A stretch of DNA of 8,372 bases, taken from contig JAUWYT010000051.1 in NCBI GenBank assembly GCA_030615705.1, positions 1-8,372 of the forward strand, read 5' to 3'. Both the position numbers and the translations under genes were made by a program. The notes under the pieces were generated by a model. The model was not told the origin of the DNA and did no database searches. It saw only the letters and a program-made list of their open reading frames with translations. Origin of the DNA: Chloroflexota bacterium. GTDB lineage: Bacteria; Chloroflexota; Anaerolineae; VGOG01. This document shows positions 1 through 6,433 of the stretch, one piece after another. The first letter of the stretch is position 1; the number at the start of each line of letters is the position of its first letter.

Positions 1-2
1 GG

Positions 3-41
3 GATTTTGCCGAGAAAGAGGTAGCTCCCATCGCTGCAAGA
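3..41 (+). other. Out-of-frame 5' segment of the acyl-CoA dehydrogenase
   Basis: Read from base 3, this stretch gives DFAEKEVAPIAAR, which fits the N-terminal helix of acyl-CoA dehydrogenases (typically ...RDFAEKEVAPIAAE-DEKG...). The rest of the gene is in another frame (from base 40: E-MDEKGD). Dropping one base around position 38-39, in the 'gcaaga' run, would join the two frames as IAA-E-MDEKGD. About 15-20 further N-terminal residues would lie before the window. This is either a real +1 frameshift or a one-base error near a sequence end. Confidence 0.7.
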
Positions 42-42
42 G

Positions 43-1104
43 ATGGACGAGAAGGGGGACGTGCCGTTCGAGAACATCAAGACGATGGGGGAGCTGGGGT
101 TCCTGGGTCTAACTGTGTCTGAGGAGTACGGTGGCGCCGCCCTTGACACAGTGAGCTACTGTGTAGCCATTGAGGAAATCTCTAAAGCTTGCGCAGCTAC
201 AGCTATTGTGATGGCTGTGCGGGACTCCCTCGTCTGCTACGGGATTGAGAAGTTCGGGACGGAAGAACAGAAACAGAGGTTTCTGGTGCCGCTGGCCAAG
301 GGCAAGCTCATTGGCGCGTTTGCCCTGACAGAGCCCGGAGCTGGCTGCGACGGAGCAGCCCAAAAAACGACTATGGTGTTGGATGGCGATGAGTACATTG
401 TCAACGGCACCAAAAACTTCATCACCAACGGTGGTTTTGCTGACGTCATCGTCCTCTTTGGCATGACGGACAAGAGCCAGGGGTACCGAGGCATCAGCGC
501 GCTTCTGGTCGAGAAGGACACGGCCGGGTTCTCGGTGGGCACGGAAGAGGAAAAGTTGGGCATCCGCGCCTCGAGCACCTGTGAGCTGATGTTCGAGGAT
601 TGTCGAGTGCCTGTCACCAACCGACTGGGAGAGGAGGGCCAGGGCTTTAAGATCGCCATGACCGATCTCGACGCTGGACGCATCAGCGTTGCCGCGCAGG
701 CGCTGGGCATCGCCGAGGCCGCCTACCAGGCAGCGCTGGAGTATGCCAAGGTCCGCGTGCAGTTTGGCCAGCTCATCGCCAAATTCCAGGGCATCCAGTG
801 GATGCTGGCCGACATAGCCACTCGCATCGAGGCGTCGCGGCTCTTGGTCTACAATGCCGCTCTGGCGAAGCACAGAACGGAGGAAACCGATGCACGCTAC
901 AGCAAGGAAGCAGCTATGGCCAAGCTCTATGCCTCGGAGACAGCCAGTTGGGTGACCGACCTGGCGATCCAGATCCATGGCGGCTATGGCTACATGAAGG
1001 AATATGCCGTGGAGCGCGGCTACCGTGATGCGCGGATCACCCGCATCTACGAGGGCACCAGCGACAGGCAGCGGTTGGTGATCGCCAGGAGCATATTGCG
1101 GTGA
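43..1104 (+). CDS. Acyl-CoA dehydrogenase (FAD), 5' end truncated or frameshifted
   Basis: This is a flavoprotein of the short/medium-chain acyl-CoA dehydrogenase family. Such enzymes oxidise acyl-CoA to trans-2-enoyl-CoA and pass electrons to electron-transfer flavoprotein in the cytoplasm. Visible family marks, numbered from the Met at base 43: the first signature GAFALTEPGAGCD (91-103), with Cys where Ser is usual; the FAD-contact stretch FITNG (126-130); the FAD/dimer region VRVQFGQLIAKFQ (237-249); the second signature QIHGGYGYMKEYAVERGYRD (310-329); and the catalytic base Glu337 in IYEGTSD. The 353 residues lack the first ~25-30 of a usual ~380. The reading frame has a TAG at 22-24, and the true N-terminus continues upstream in another frame, so Met43 is probably not the native start. 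Which acyl chain it uses cannot be told. Neighbouring carboxylase genes suggest amino-acid or fatty-acid breakdown. Confidence 0.93.
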   Translation: MDEKGDVPFENIKTMGELGFLGLTVSEEYGGAALDTVSYCVAIEEISKACAATAIVMAVRDSLVCYGIEKFGTEEQKQRFLVPLAKGKLIGAFALTEPGAGCDGAAQKTTMVLDGDEYIVNGTKNFITNGGFADVIVLFGMTDKSQGYRGISALLVEKDTAGFSVGTEEEKLGIRASSTCELMFEDCRVPVTNRLGEEGQGFKIAMTDLDAGRISVAAQALGIAEAAYQAALEYAKVRVQFGQLIAKFQGIQWMLADIATRIEASRLLVYNAALAKHRTEETDARYSKEAAMAKLYASETASWVTDLAIQIHGGYGYMKEYAVERGYRDARITRIYEGTSDRQRLVIARSILR

Positions 1105-1187
1105 GAACGGCGGGTGGTAGGAAAGAAACGGATAGGGCGGGCGCGGCTGACTAGAACTGGCTGCATCCGCTCCTGTGGAGTATCATT

Positions 1188-1192
1188 AGGAG
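1188..1192 (+). promoter_or_regulatory. Ribosome binding site of the R-M gene
   Basis: AGGAG lies 7 bases before the ATG at 1200. It fixes the start of the fusion gene and gives it its own translation signal within the catabolic gene string. I found no convincing promoter in the 95-base gap 1105-1199, so transcription from the upstream gene is possible. Confidence 0.65.
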
Positions 1193-1199
1193 TTAAGTC

Positions 1200-3107
1200 A
1201 TGCTCAAAGATGATTTTCGAGAAAGCTTGCTCAGATGTATCAACGATTACCTGCCTGTGCTGATGACAGGAGACCGGGACTGGACGGTCAAGGGGTTCAT
1301 TGACATCTACAAGAACATCTACAGCATCTCCCTTGACACGAAGGTGATCTCGAAGATTTTGGAGCTAATGTTGTTTCCCATGATCCAGCAATTTGCCGAG
1401 GATCACGGCCTTGAGATCGTTTTGAGCAAGGCCCAGAACTTCTATCCCGACATCACTTTCATCACTCCTGGCGGCAGGAAGATAGCCCTGGACATCAAGA
1501 GCACATACCGCAGGTCCGCCACGAGAGTATCTGGCTTCACTCTTGGGGCCTTCACTGGCTATTTCAGGTTTCGTGACAAGGCCAAGAACATAACTTTCCC
1601 TTACAACGAGTATGACAAGCACTATGTCCTTGGCATCATCCACACGAAGCAAGGCGAGCTGATTGATGAAAGCCGCGTCTACACCATTGACGATTTGAAA
1701 GAGATACTGTCGGTGATAAAAGATGTCGAGTTTGTCTTGCGCGAGAAGTATCAAATCGCCGCCGACAGGCCGGGGAGTGGCAACACGAAGAACATCGGCT
1801 CTGCGACGAAAATAGAGGAGTTGAGAGATGGAACAGGGGTATTCGCAAGATATGGCGTCGAGGTGTTTGATGACTACTGGATGTACTACCTGACCAACGA
1901 TATGGCCAGGCAGGCCCAGTTGGCCAAGCCACCGTACCGCAACCTGGAGGGGTATTTCGAATACAAGGGGGGAACCACAGCACGTATCAAGGAGCCATCA
2001 GTAGAGTACTTTGCACCCCCCCAATTGGAGCTTCCCTTTGTCGCTGACATCGAAAAGAATCCTCTTTTCCCCTCGACTAGATTCCAGGGTAGCAAGCTGA
2101 AACTAGTTGATTGGATCTGGGACAACATCAAAGACCTCCAGCTCGATACTGCCCTGGACGCCTTTGGCGGGACGGGCTGCGTCAGCCATCGGCTGAAACG
2201 GGAGGGCAAACAGGTTACTTACAACGACGTCCTCAAGTTTAACTACTACATCGGCCTGGCGCTCATTGAGAACGATGAGGTGACCCTATCATCAGGCGAC
2301 GTGGACTTCCTGCTTCAGCGGCACGAGGGGGTGGACTATCCCACTTTCATCTACGACACCTTCCCCGACATCTACTTCACCGACGAGGAGAATAGCTGGC
2401 TGGACATGGTGGTCAAGAACATCGAGCTGCTCGGTGACGGCTCGATTGGGCTCGCCAAAGTCGGCTATAAAAGGGCGCTGGCCTATTTCGCCCTGTTTCA
2501 GGCCTGCATCATCAAGCGGCCCTACAACCTCTTCCACCGCAAGAACCTGTACATCAGGACCTCGGAGGTGGAGCGCAGCTTCGGCAACAAGACGACATGG
2601 GACACCCCCTTCCCCAACCATTTCCTGAAGTTCATATCCGAGGCCAATGATGCTGTGTTCTCCAATGGACGCCAGAACGTGGCTCTGAATGAAGACGGTT
2701 TCGACGTAAAAGGGGAGTTCGACTTAGTCTACATTGATACGCCGTACATCTCGAACAGGGGCGTGGGCGTGGACTACTTGGATTTTTATCACTTCCTGGA
2801 AGGCATCGTCAACTACGAGGCATGGGGCGAGAAGATAGATTATCGCACCAAGCACCGCAAGTGGAAACAGGCCAAAAGCATCTGGAGCGATAGAAACAGG
2901 ATTCACAGCGCCTTTGACCAGCTTTTCCGCCAATTCCAAGATAGCACCCTGGTGGTCTCCTATCGGGCTGACGGCATTCCCTCGATTGAGGAGCTGATGG
3001 ACATGCTGAAGCGTTACAAGAGAGGGGTCACGAGAGTGGCCGCCACGGAGTACAAGTACGCGCTCAGCGTCAATCACTCTCAAGAAGTCCTGTTAATCGC
3101 CCTGTAG
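1200..3107 (+). CDS. Single-chain restriction-modification protein: EcoRV-type endonuclease fused to D12-class adenine-N6 DNA methyltransferase
   Basis: The protein has 635 residues. Residues ~1-258 match R.EcoRV (245 aa) from end to end: SLDTKVISKILEL (EcoRV SDTKVLSTIFEL, metal/catalytic Glu45 = Glu55), AQNFYPD (EcoRV QQNHYPD, Asp74 = Asp84), ALDIKSTY (Asp90/Lys92 = Asp98/Lys100), FTLGAFTGYFR, and the recognition loop GSGNTKNIGS at 192-201. All PD-(D/E)XK catalytic residues are present. After a linker (~259-290) comes an alpha-class D12 methyltransferase: motif X TRFQGSKLKL (293-302), SAM motif I ALDAFGGTG (318-326), YNDVLKFN (341-348), a central target-recognition region, and motif IV IDTPY (512-516), with Thr in place of the usual first Pro of DPPY. 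Known role of such domains: cut unmethylated sites and methylate adenine at the same site. There is no stop between the halves, and no separate methyltransferase or controller gene nearby. The endonuclease half looks more A+T rich than the flanking genes, which suggests transfer. Confidence 0.9.
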   Translation: MLKDDFRESLLRCINDYLPVLMTGDRDWTVKGFIDIYKNIYSISLDTKVISKILELMLFPMIQQFAEDHGLEIVLSKAQNFYPDITFITPGGRKIALDIKSTYRRSATRVSGFTLGAFTGYFRFRDKAKNITFPYNEYDKHYVLGIIHTKQGELIDESRVYTIDDLKEILSVIKDVEFVLREKYQIAADRPGSGNTKNIGSATKIEELRDGTGVFARYGVEVFDDYWMYYLTNDMARQAQLAKPPYRNLEGYFEYKGGTTARIKEPSVEYFAPPQLELPFVADIEKNPLFPSTRFQGSKLKLVDWIWDNIKDLQLDTALDAFGGTGCVSHRLKREGKQVTYNDVLKFNYYIGLALIENDEVTLSSGDVDFLLQRHEGVDYPTFIYDTFPDIYFTDEENSWLDMVVKNIELLGDGSIGLAKVGYKRALAYFALFQACIIKRPYNLFHRKNLYIRTSEVERSFGNKTTWDTPFPNHFLKFISEANDAVFSNGRQNVALNEDGFDVKGEFDLVYIDTPYISNRGVGVDYLDFYHFLEGIVNYEAWGEKIDYRTKHRKWKQAKSIWSDRNRIHSAFDQLFRQFQDSTLVVSYRADGIPSIEELMDMLKRYKRGVTRVAATEYKYALSVNHSQEVLLIAL

Positions 3108-3140
3108 TCAACTTCTGTCAACCGCTAACCAGGAGGTCTC

Positions 3141-4691
3141 ATGGCCATCGATCCTAGAATCCGAGAGCTCCGTGAACTCAAGGAACAGGCCAAGTTGGGC
3201 GGAGGGAAAAAGCGCATAGAGCGCCAGCACGCCAAGGGCAAGCTGACCGCCCGGGAGAGGCTCAATTTGCTCCTGGACGAGGGCAGCTTTCGAGAGTTGG
3301 ACATGTTCGTCACCCATCGCTGTACCGACTTTGGGATGGAGAAGAATAGGCCGGTCGGAGACAGCGTAGTCACAGGCTGGGGGGCTATTGACGGTCGGCT
3401 GGTCTATGTCTTTGTCCAGGATTTCACAGTTTTCGGCGGCTCGGTGAGCAAGGTACACGGCGAGAAGATTTGTAAGGTGATGGATCTGGCGATGAAGAAT
3501 GGCGCGCCCCTCATCGGGGTCAATGACTCAGGTGGAGCACGCATCCAGGAGGGGGTGGATTCACTGTGGGCCTACGGCGAGATCTTCACCCGCAACACCC
3601 TGGCATCAGGCGTTATCCCTCAGATATCAGTCATCATGGGGCCGTGTGCCGGTGGCGCGGTCTATTCCCCGGCTATTACCGACTTCATCTTCATGGTGCA
3701 AGAGACCAGTCACATGTTTATCACCGGGCCGCAAGTCATTCGGGCGGTGACCGGCGAGGAGGTAACCCAGGAAGCCCTGGGCGGGGCTGCAGCTCACAGC
3801 GTCAAGAGCGGGGTGGCTCATTTCATGGGTGCTGACGAGCCGCAGACACTGGCCATGGTGCGGCGGCTGCTCTCTTTCCTGCCGCAAAACAACCTGGAGG
3901 ACCCGCCGCGGGTGGAGCCCGCTGATGATCCAGGCCGCGTGGATGAGAGGCTGGATACCCTCGTGCCCGACGATCCCAGCAAGCCCTATGACATGAAGGA
4001 GATCATCCTGCGAGTGGTGGACGACGGCGACTTTATGGAGGTACACGAGCGCTACGCTACTAACCTCATCGTCGGCTTCGCCCGAATGGACGGGCGGCCC
4101 GTGGGCATCGTCGCCCAGCAGCCAAAGATACTGGCCGGCGTGATCGACATCAACGCCGCCGACAAGGGAGCGCGCTTCATACGCTTCTGCGACTGCTTCA
4201 ACGTCCCGCTGGTTACCTTTTGTGATACCCCTGGCTTCATGCCTGGCGTAGCCCAGGAACACGGAGGCATCATCCGCCATGGCGCCAAGATGCTCTACGC
4301 CTTCGCCGAGGCCACGGTACCGAAGGTGGCCGTCATTACCCGCAAGGCCTACGGTGGCGCCTACATCGTGATGAGCTCCAAGCATCTGCGCGGGGACATT
4401 AACTATGCTTGGCCCAGCGCCAAGATCGCGGTGATGGGGCCTGAGGGTGCAGTGAACATCATTTCCCGCAATGAGATTAAGGAGGCCGAGGACCCGGAGG
4501 TCAGGCGGGCGGAGCTGTTGGAGGATTACAGGGACAAGTTCGCCAATCCCTACGTGGCCGCCTCTCGGGGCTACATTGACGATGTCATCGAGCCCCACGA
4601 GACTCGCCCCCGCCTCATCAACGCCCTGGAGATGCTGCAGAACAAGCAGGATACAAACCCGCCGAAGAAGCACGGGAACATACCGCTATAG
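3141..4691 (+). CDS. pccB: Acyl-CoA (propionyl/methylmalonyl-type) carboxylase carboxyltransferase, beta subunit
   Basis: This 516-residue protein matches the PccB / transcarboxylase-12S family over its full length (usual ~510-530). It would move the carboxyl group from carboxy-biotin to an acyl-CoA such as propionyl-CoA, working as a hexamer with a biotin carboxylase and a biotin carrier. Two crotonase-fold halves are visible. The N-terminal oxyanion/CoA site is [12 protein letters not shown] (167-178), after [15 protein letters not shown] (128-142). The C-terminal biotin-side site is [11 protein letters not shown] (401-411), with CDTPGFMPG (361-369) before it and the typical end KKHGNIPL. 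Ile409 occupies the position I align with Streptomyces PccB Asp422, a known specificity residue, so the acyl preference may be wider than propionyl-CoA. The start is set by AGGAGG at 3131-3136, four bases before ATG. It lies 33 bases after the R-M gene. The biotin carboxylase at 6426 and carrier at 8312 are plausible partners. Some related proteins belong to sodium-pumping methylmalonyl-CoA decarboxylases. Confidence 0.93.
   Translation: MAIDPRIRELRELKEQAKLGGGKKRIERQHAKGKLTARERLNLLLDEGSFRELDMFVTHRCTDFGMEKNRPVGDSVVTGWGAIDGRLVYVFVQDFTVFGGSVSKVHGEKICKVMDLAMKNGAPLIGVNDSGGARIQEGVDSLWAYGEIFTRNTLASGVIPQISVIMGPCAGGAVYSPAITDFIFMVQETSHMFITGPQVIRAVTGEEVTQEALGGAAAHSVKSGVAHFMGADEPQTLAMVRRLLSFLPQNNLEDPPRVEPADDPGRVDERLDTLVPDDPSKPYDMKEIILRVVDDGDFMEVHERYATNLIVGFARMDGRPVGIVAQQPKILAGVIDINAADKGARFIRFCDCFNVPLVTFCDTPGFMPGVAQEHGGIIRHGAKMLYAFAEATVPKVAVITRKAYGGAYIVMSSKHLRGDINYAWPSAKIAVMGPEGAVNIISRNEIKEAEDPEVRRAELLEDYRDKFANPYVAASRGYIDDVIEPHETRPRLINALEMLQNKQDTNPPKKHGNIPL
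3623..3628 (+). other. GATATC hexamer, candidate target of the R-M protein
   Basis: This is the only GATATC I found in the window; it lies inside pccB. If the fusion protein keeps EcoRV specificity, this site should be methylated in the host. The specificity itself is an inference. Confidence 0.35.
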
Positions 4692-4748
4692 CAATCGTTG
4701 TGGTTAGCTCAATTCAGGCCGAAAAAGCCGTGAGAGGAACCAAGCTTT

Positions 4749-5834
4749 ATGGCTACACAGGTCACAAGCATAAGCTTTAACCGGGGAGTACCCTGTGTGG
4801 AAGCCTTCCCTATAAGCGAAATCCAGGAGTGCGCTGCGGCCATCCTGGCCGCCGATGCTGTGACTGTGCTGCAGTATGGCAAATCAGCCGGCTACATGCC
4901 GTTACGGGAGACCATAGCCGAGCGGTATGGAGCCAGCTCCGAAGAGGTCCTGGTTAGCAACGGCTCCCTCCAAATCCAGGAATTCCTCTCGACATTCGTG
5001 CTGCGCCCAGGCGATACTGTCTTCGTTGAGGAACCAACCTATGACCGGGCCATCACCATCTTTCGACGACACGAGGCCAACCTCATAGGCATACCTCTGG
5101 AGCCCGATGGCCTGGACATCGAATTCCTGGCTGCCCGGTTGCGGAAGGTGACGCCGAAGTTTCTGTACCTTATCCCCGATTTTCAGAACCCCACCGGGGT
5201 GACCACATCGCTATCCAAGAGAGAGGAGATCGTCCGTCTAGCGGAGCAGTACGGTTTCTGGATACTAGAGGACGACCCCTATAGGCCATTGAGATACCAA
5301 GGCTCCGACTTACCGCTTATGAGAACTATGAATCCCGACCGAGTGCTCCACCTCTCATCTTTCACTAAGGTTCTGAGCCCAGGGCTGCGGGTAGGGTACA
5401 TCGTAGCCCCTAAGCGCATCGTCGAGGCTTTAGCTAAGATTGCCACCGACACCTACGTCACCCCCGGACTCCTTGCCCAGGACATCGCCTATGAGTTCTG
5501 CCGTCGAGGATGGCTGGAACCCAACGTGGAGAGGCTGAAAGGGATTTACCGGCCCAAGTTAAAGGCTACGGCTGCCGCGCTACGGGAATACCTGCCCGTA
5601 GCCGATTGGGTCGAGCCTGAAGGCGGCTTTTTTATTGGGATCACCCTGCCTCCAGCGATGAACGCGGCGAATCTGCGTGAGAGAGCAGAAAAGGTTGGGC
5701 TAAGCCTATCCGACGGTCGGGGCTTTTTCCCTCAGGGTGGTGGGGAGAGGTTCCTACGTTTGGCCTTCACTGGCCTCTCGGAGTCTGAAATCCGTGAAGG
5801 CATCTCTCGCCTGGCCAGGTTGGTATCCCACTGA
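4749..5834 (+). CDS. PLP-dependent aminotransferase, class I/II, fold type I (2-aminoadipate / MocR-like catalytic domain)
   Basis: Class I/II aminotransferase of 361 residues. Visible active-site marks: LQYGKSAGYMPLRETIAERYG split at 41-61 (substrate-side glycine-rich loop), PDFQNPTG (143-150, Asn147), EDDPY (174-178, PLP-ring Asp and Tyr178), SSFTKVLSPGLRVGY (203-217, with Lys207 as the Schiff-base lysine and Arg214 as phosphate contact), and FLRLAF (335-340, Arg337 for the substrate carboxylate). It most resembles the LysN / 2-aminoadipate transaminase and MocR catalytic-domain group; there is no N-terminal helix-turn-helix. The start is bounded by an in-frame TGA at 4731-4733, with AGAGG at 4733-4737 before the ATG. 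It is therefore ~30 residues shorter than typical 390-400-residue relatives and begins directly at the SFNRGVP strand. Substrate is unknown. Among carboxylase and dehydrogenase genes, a role in amino-acid catabolism producing a 2-oxo acid is a reasonable inference. Confidence 0.88.
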   Translation: MATQVTSISFNRGVPCVEAFPISEIQECAAAILAADAVTVLQYGKSAGYMPLRETIAERYGASSEEVLVSNGSLQIQEFLSTFVLRPGDTVFVEEPTYDRAITIFRRHEANLIGIPLEPDGLDIEFLAARLRKVTPKFLYLIPDFQNPTGVTTSLSKREEIVRLAEQYGFWILEDDPYRPLRYQGSDLPLMRTMNPDRVLHLSSFTKVLSPGLRVGYIVAPKRIVEALAKIATDTYVTPGLLAQDIAYEFCRRGWLEPNVERLKGIYRPKLKATAAALREYLPVADWVEPEGGFFIGITLPPAMNAANLRERAEKVGLSLSDGRGFFPQGGGERFLRLAFTGLSESEIREGISRLARLVSH

Positions 5835-6244
5835 GCAGCGGTTTCGCTTGATCCTCCTTACAAGGGAGAAAGGGGTGACATATAAACCAGTACGTACCTC
5901 TCGTCACTCCTTTCAGCCAGCTCGTGGGGACTCAAGCTACCCTCAACATCCTTTTGGGTGAGCGCTACAAAGTCATCCCCCATGAGGTGAAGAATTACGT
6001 CAAAGGGTTCTACGGTCGGCTGCCCGCATCGCTTCGGAGGTGAAGAGGTTGACCATCGGCGATGAGGAGCCCATCGACTGCCGCCCCGCCGATCTCATCC
6101 CGCCATGGTATGGGAAGGCTGCGGCGGAGATCGGCCATTTGGCCAGGAGCGAGGAAGATGTTCTATCCTACGCCCTCTTGCCTCAGGTGGCGCGGGATTT
6201 CCTCCGGCGCGGAGGGAGGAGGAAGCGGCGAGGGCTAAGGCCGT

Positions 6245-6254
6245 GGGGGGGGGG
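6245..6254 (+). repeat. G10 homopolymer
   Basis: Ten G residues in a row lie inside the decayed carboxyltransferase remnant, where a reading-frame change also seems to occur. Such tracts slip easily in replication and are miscounted in sequencing. Confidence 0.9.
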
Positions 6255-6335
6255 AAACCCTGGCCGAAGATGCCATCGCCCTGGAGGATAGCGCGCCGAT
6301 TGGCCCGCTTTCAGGAGCGGATGTGCGTGGAACGC

Positions 6336-6342
6336 GAGGAGG
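6336..6342 (+). promoter_or_regulatory. Strong ribosome binding site before the oadG-like start
   Basis: GAGGAGG stands 7 bases before ATG 6350 and 13 bases before ATG 6356. Spacing favours 6350, while the ATGA overlap with the upstream frame and similarity to OadG N-termini (MTQG...) favour 6356 as the ancestral start. Both are in the same frame. Confidence 0.6.
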
Positions 6343-6349
6343 ACAGCTT

Positions 6350-6433
6350 ATGGCTATGACTCAAGGAGTCTACATAACGATACTGGGGATGGCGATCCTC
6401 CTCATTTGCGGTTTGAGGAGGCGGGATGTTTAA
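6350..6433 (+). pseudogene. oadG: Truncated 5' end of oadG (sodium-pump decarboxylase gamma-like), 27 codons
   Basis: The ORF encodes MAMTQGVYITILGMAI followed by LLICGLRRRDV and a stop. The MTQGVYITILGMAI part resembles the N-terminus and first half of the single transmembrane helix of OadG, the small membrane subunit of sodium-pumping oxaloacetate / methylmalonyl-CoA decarboxylases (usually ~80-130 residues). After about 16-20 residues the similarity ends, and the frame runs into the ribosome binding site and start of the biotin carboxylase, overlapping it by 8 bases (ATGTTTAA). The matching C-terminal portion of OadG appears fused to the end of that carboxylase (8148-8312). It has a good ribosome binding site, so a 25-27-residue membrane peptide might still be made and could couple translation to accC. 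As a pump subunit it would not work. Confidence 0.6.

Larger units (their letters stand above)
5888..6359 (+). pseudogene. oadA: Decayed C-terminal remnant of an OadA / transcarboxylase-5S / PycB-type carboxyltransferase
   Basis: No intact ORF covers this stretch, but three consecutive frames give contiguous similarity to the conserved C-terminal carboxylase domain of oxaloacetate decarboxylase alpha and transcarboxylase 5S. From 5888: [16 protein letters not shown], then [16 protein letters not shown] and GFYGRLPA, ending at TGA 6041-6043. From about 6031, one frame over: [19 protein letters not shown], then RSEEDVLSYALLPQVARDF. From about 6210, in the third frame: RREEEAARAKAVGGG. The third frame closes at TGA 6357-6359, which overlaps the oadG-like ATG at 6356 as ATGA, the usual junction of such gene pairs. 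Some 380 residues including the TIM-barrel active site are missing upstream, where only ~50 unassigned bases separate it from the aminotransferase. A G10 run at 6245-6254 may mark a further shift: after it, another frame reads ETLAEDAIALED. The small indels could be sequencing errors, but the missing 5' part could not. Confidence 0.78.

Noticed and set aside
1169..1180. CTCC-TGT-GGAG small hairpin upstream of the R-M gene, considered as a controller-protein box
   Set aside because: The stem is only 4 bp, no second copy exists, and no controller gene is in the window.
1181..1186. TATCAT as a possible -10 box for the R-M gene
   Set aside because: A start point just downstream would exclude the AGGAG ribosome binding site at 1188-1192, and no matching -35 is visible.
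1881..1904. Internal starts (ATG at 1881 or 1902) giving a separate methyltransferase
   Set aside because: No Shine-Dalgarno-like sequence precedes either ATG, and both lie within the C-terminal part of the EcoRV-like domain rather than at the linker. Separate synthesis is possible but unsupported.
3107..3122. Short direct repeat GTCAAC-TTCT-GTCAAC at the end of the R-M gene, considered as an insertion footprint
   Set aside because: It is only six bases, both copies are on the same side of the gene, and there is no copy at the other border.
3627..4673. 348-codon open frame on the - strand opposite pccB (similar long antisense frames at 109-978 and 6873-7751)
   Set aside because: These are shadows of strongly conserved + strand genes with G/C-rich third positions. 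They show no recognisable domain and no sensible ribosome binding site.
5850..5875. CCTT-AC-AAGG region after the aminotransferase as a terminator
   Set aside because: A four-base stem with a two-base loop and no T-run does not make a terminator.
5737..5961. 74-codon + frame starting inside the aminotransferase and running into the decayed region
   Set aside because: It starts within a conserved gene in another frame. The OadA-like remnant in a different frame better explains its 3' half.
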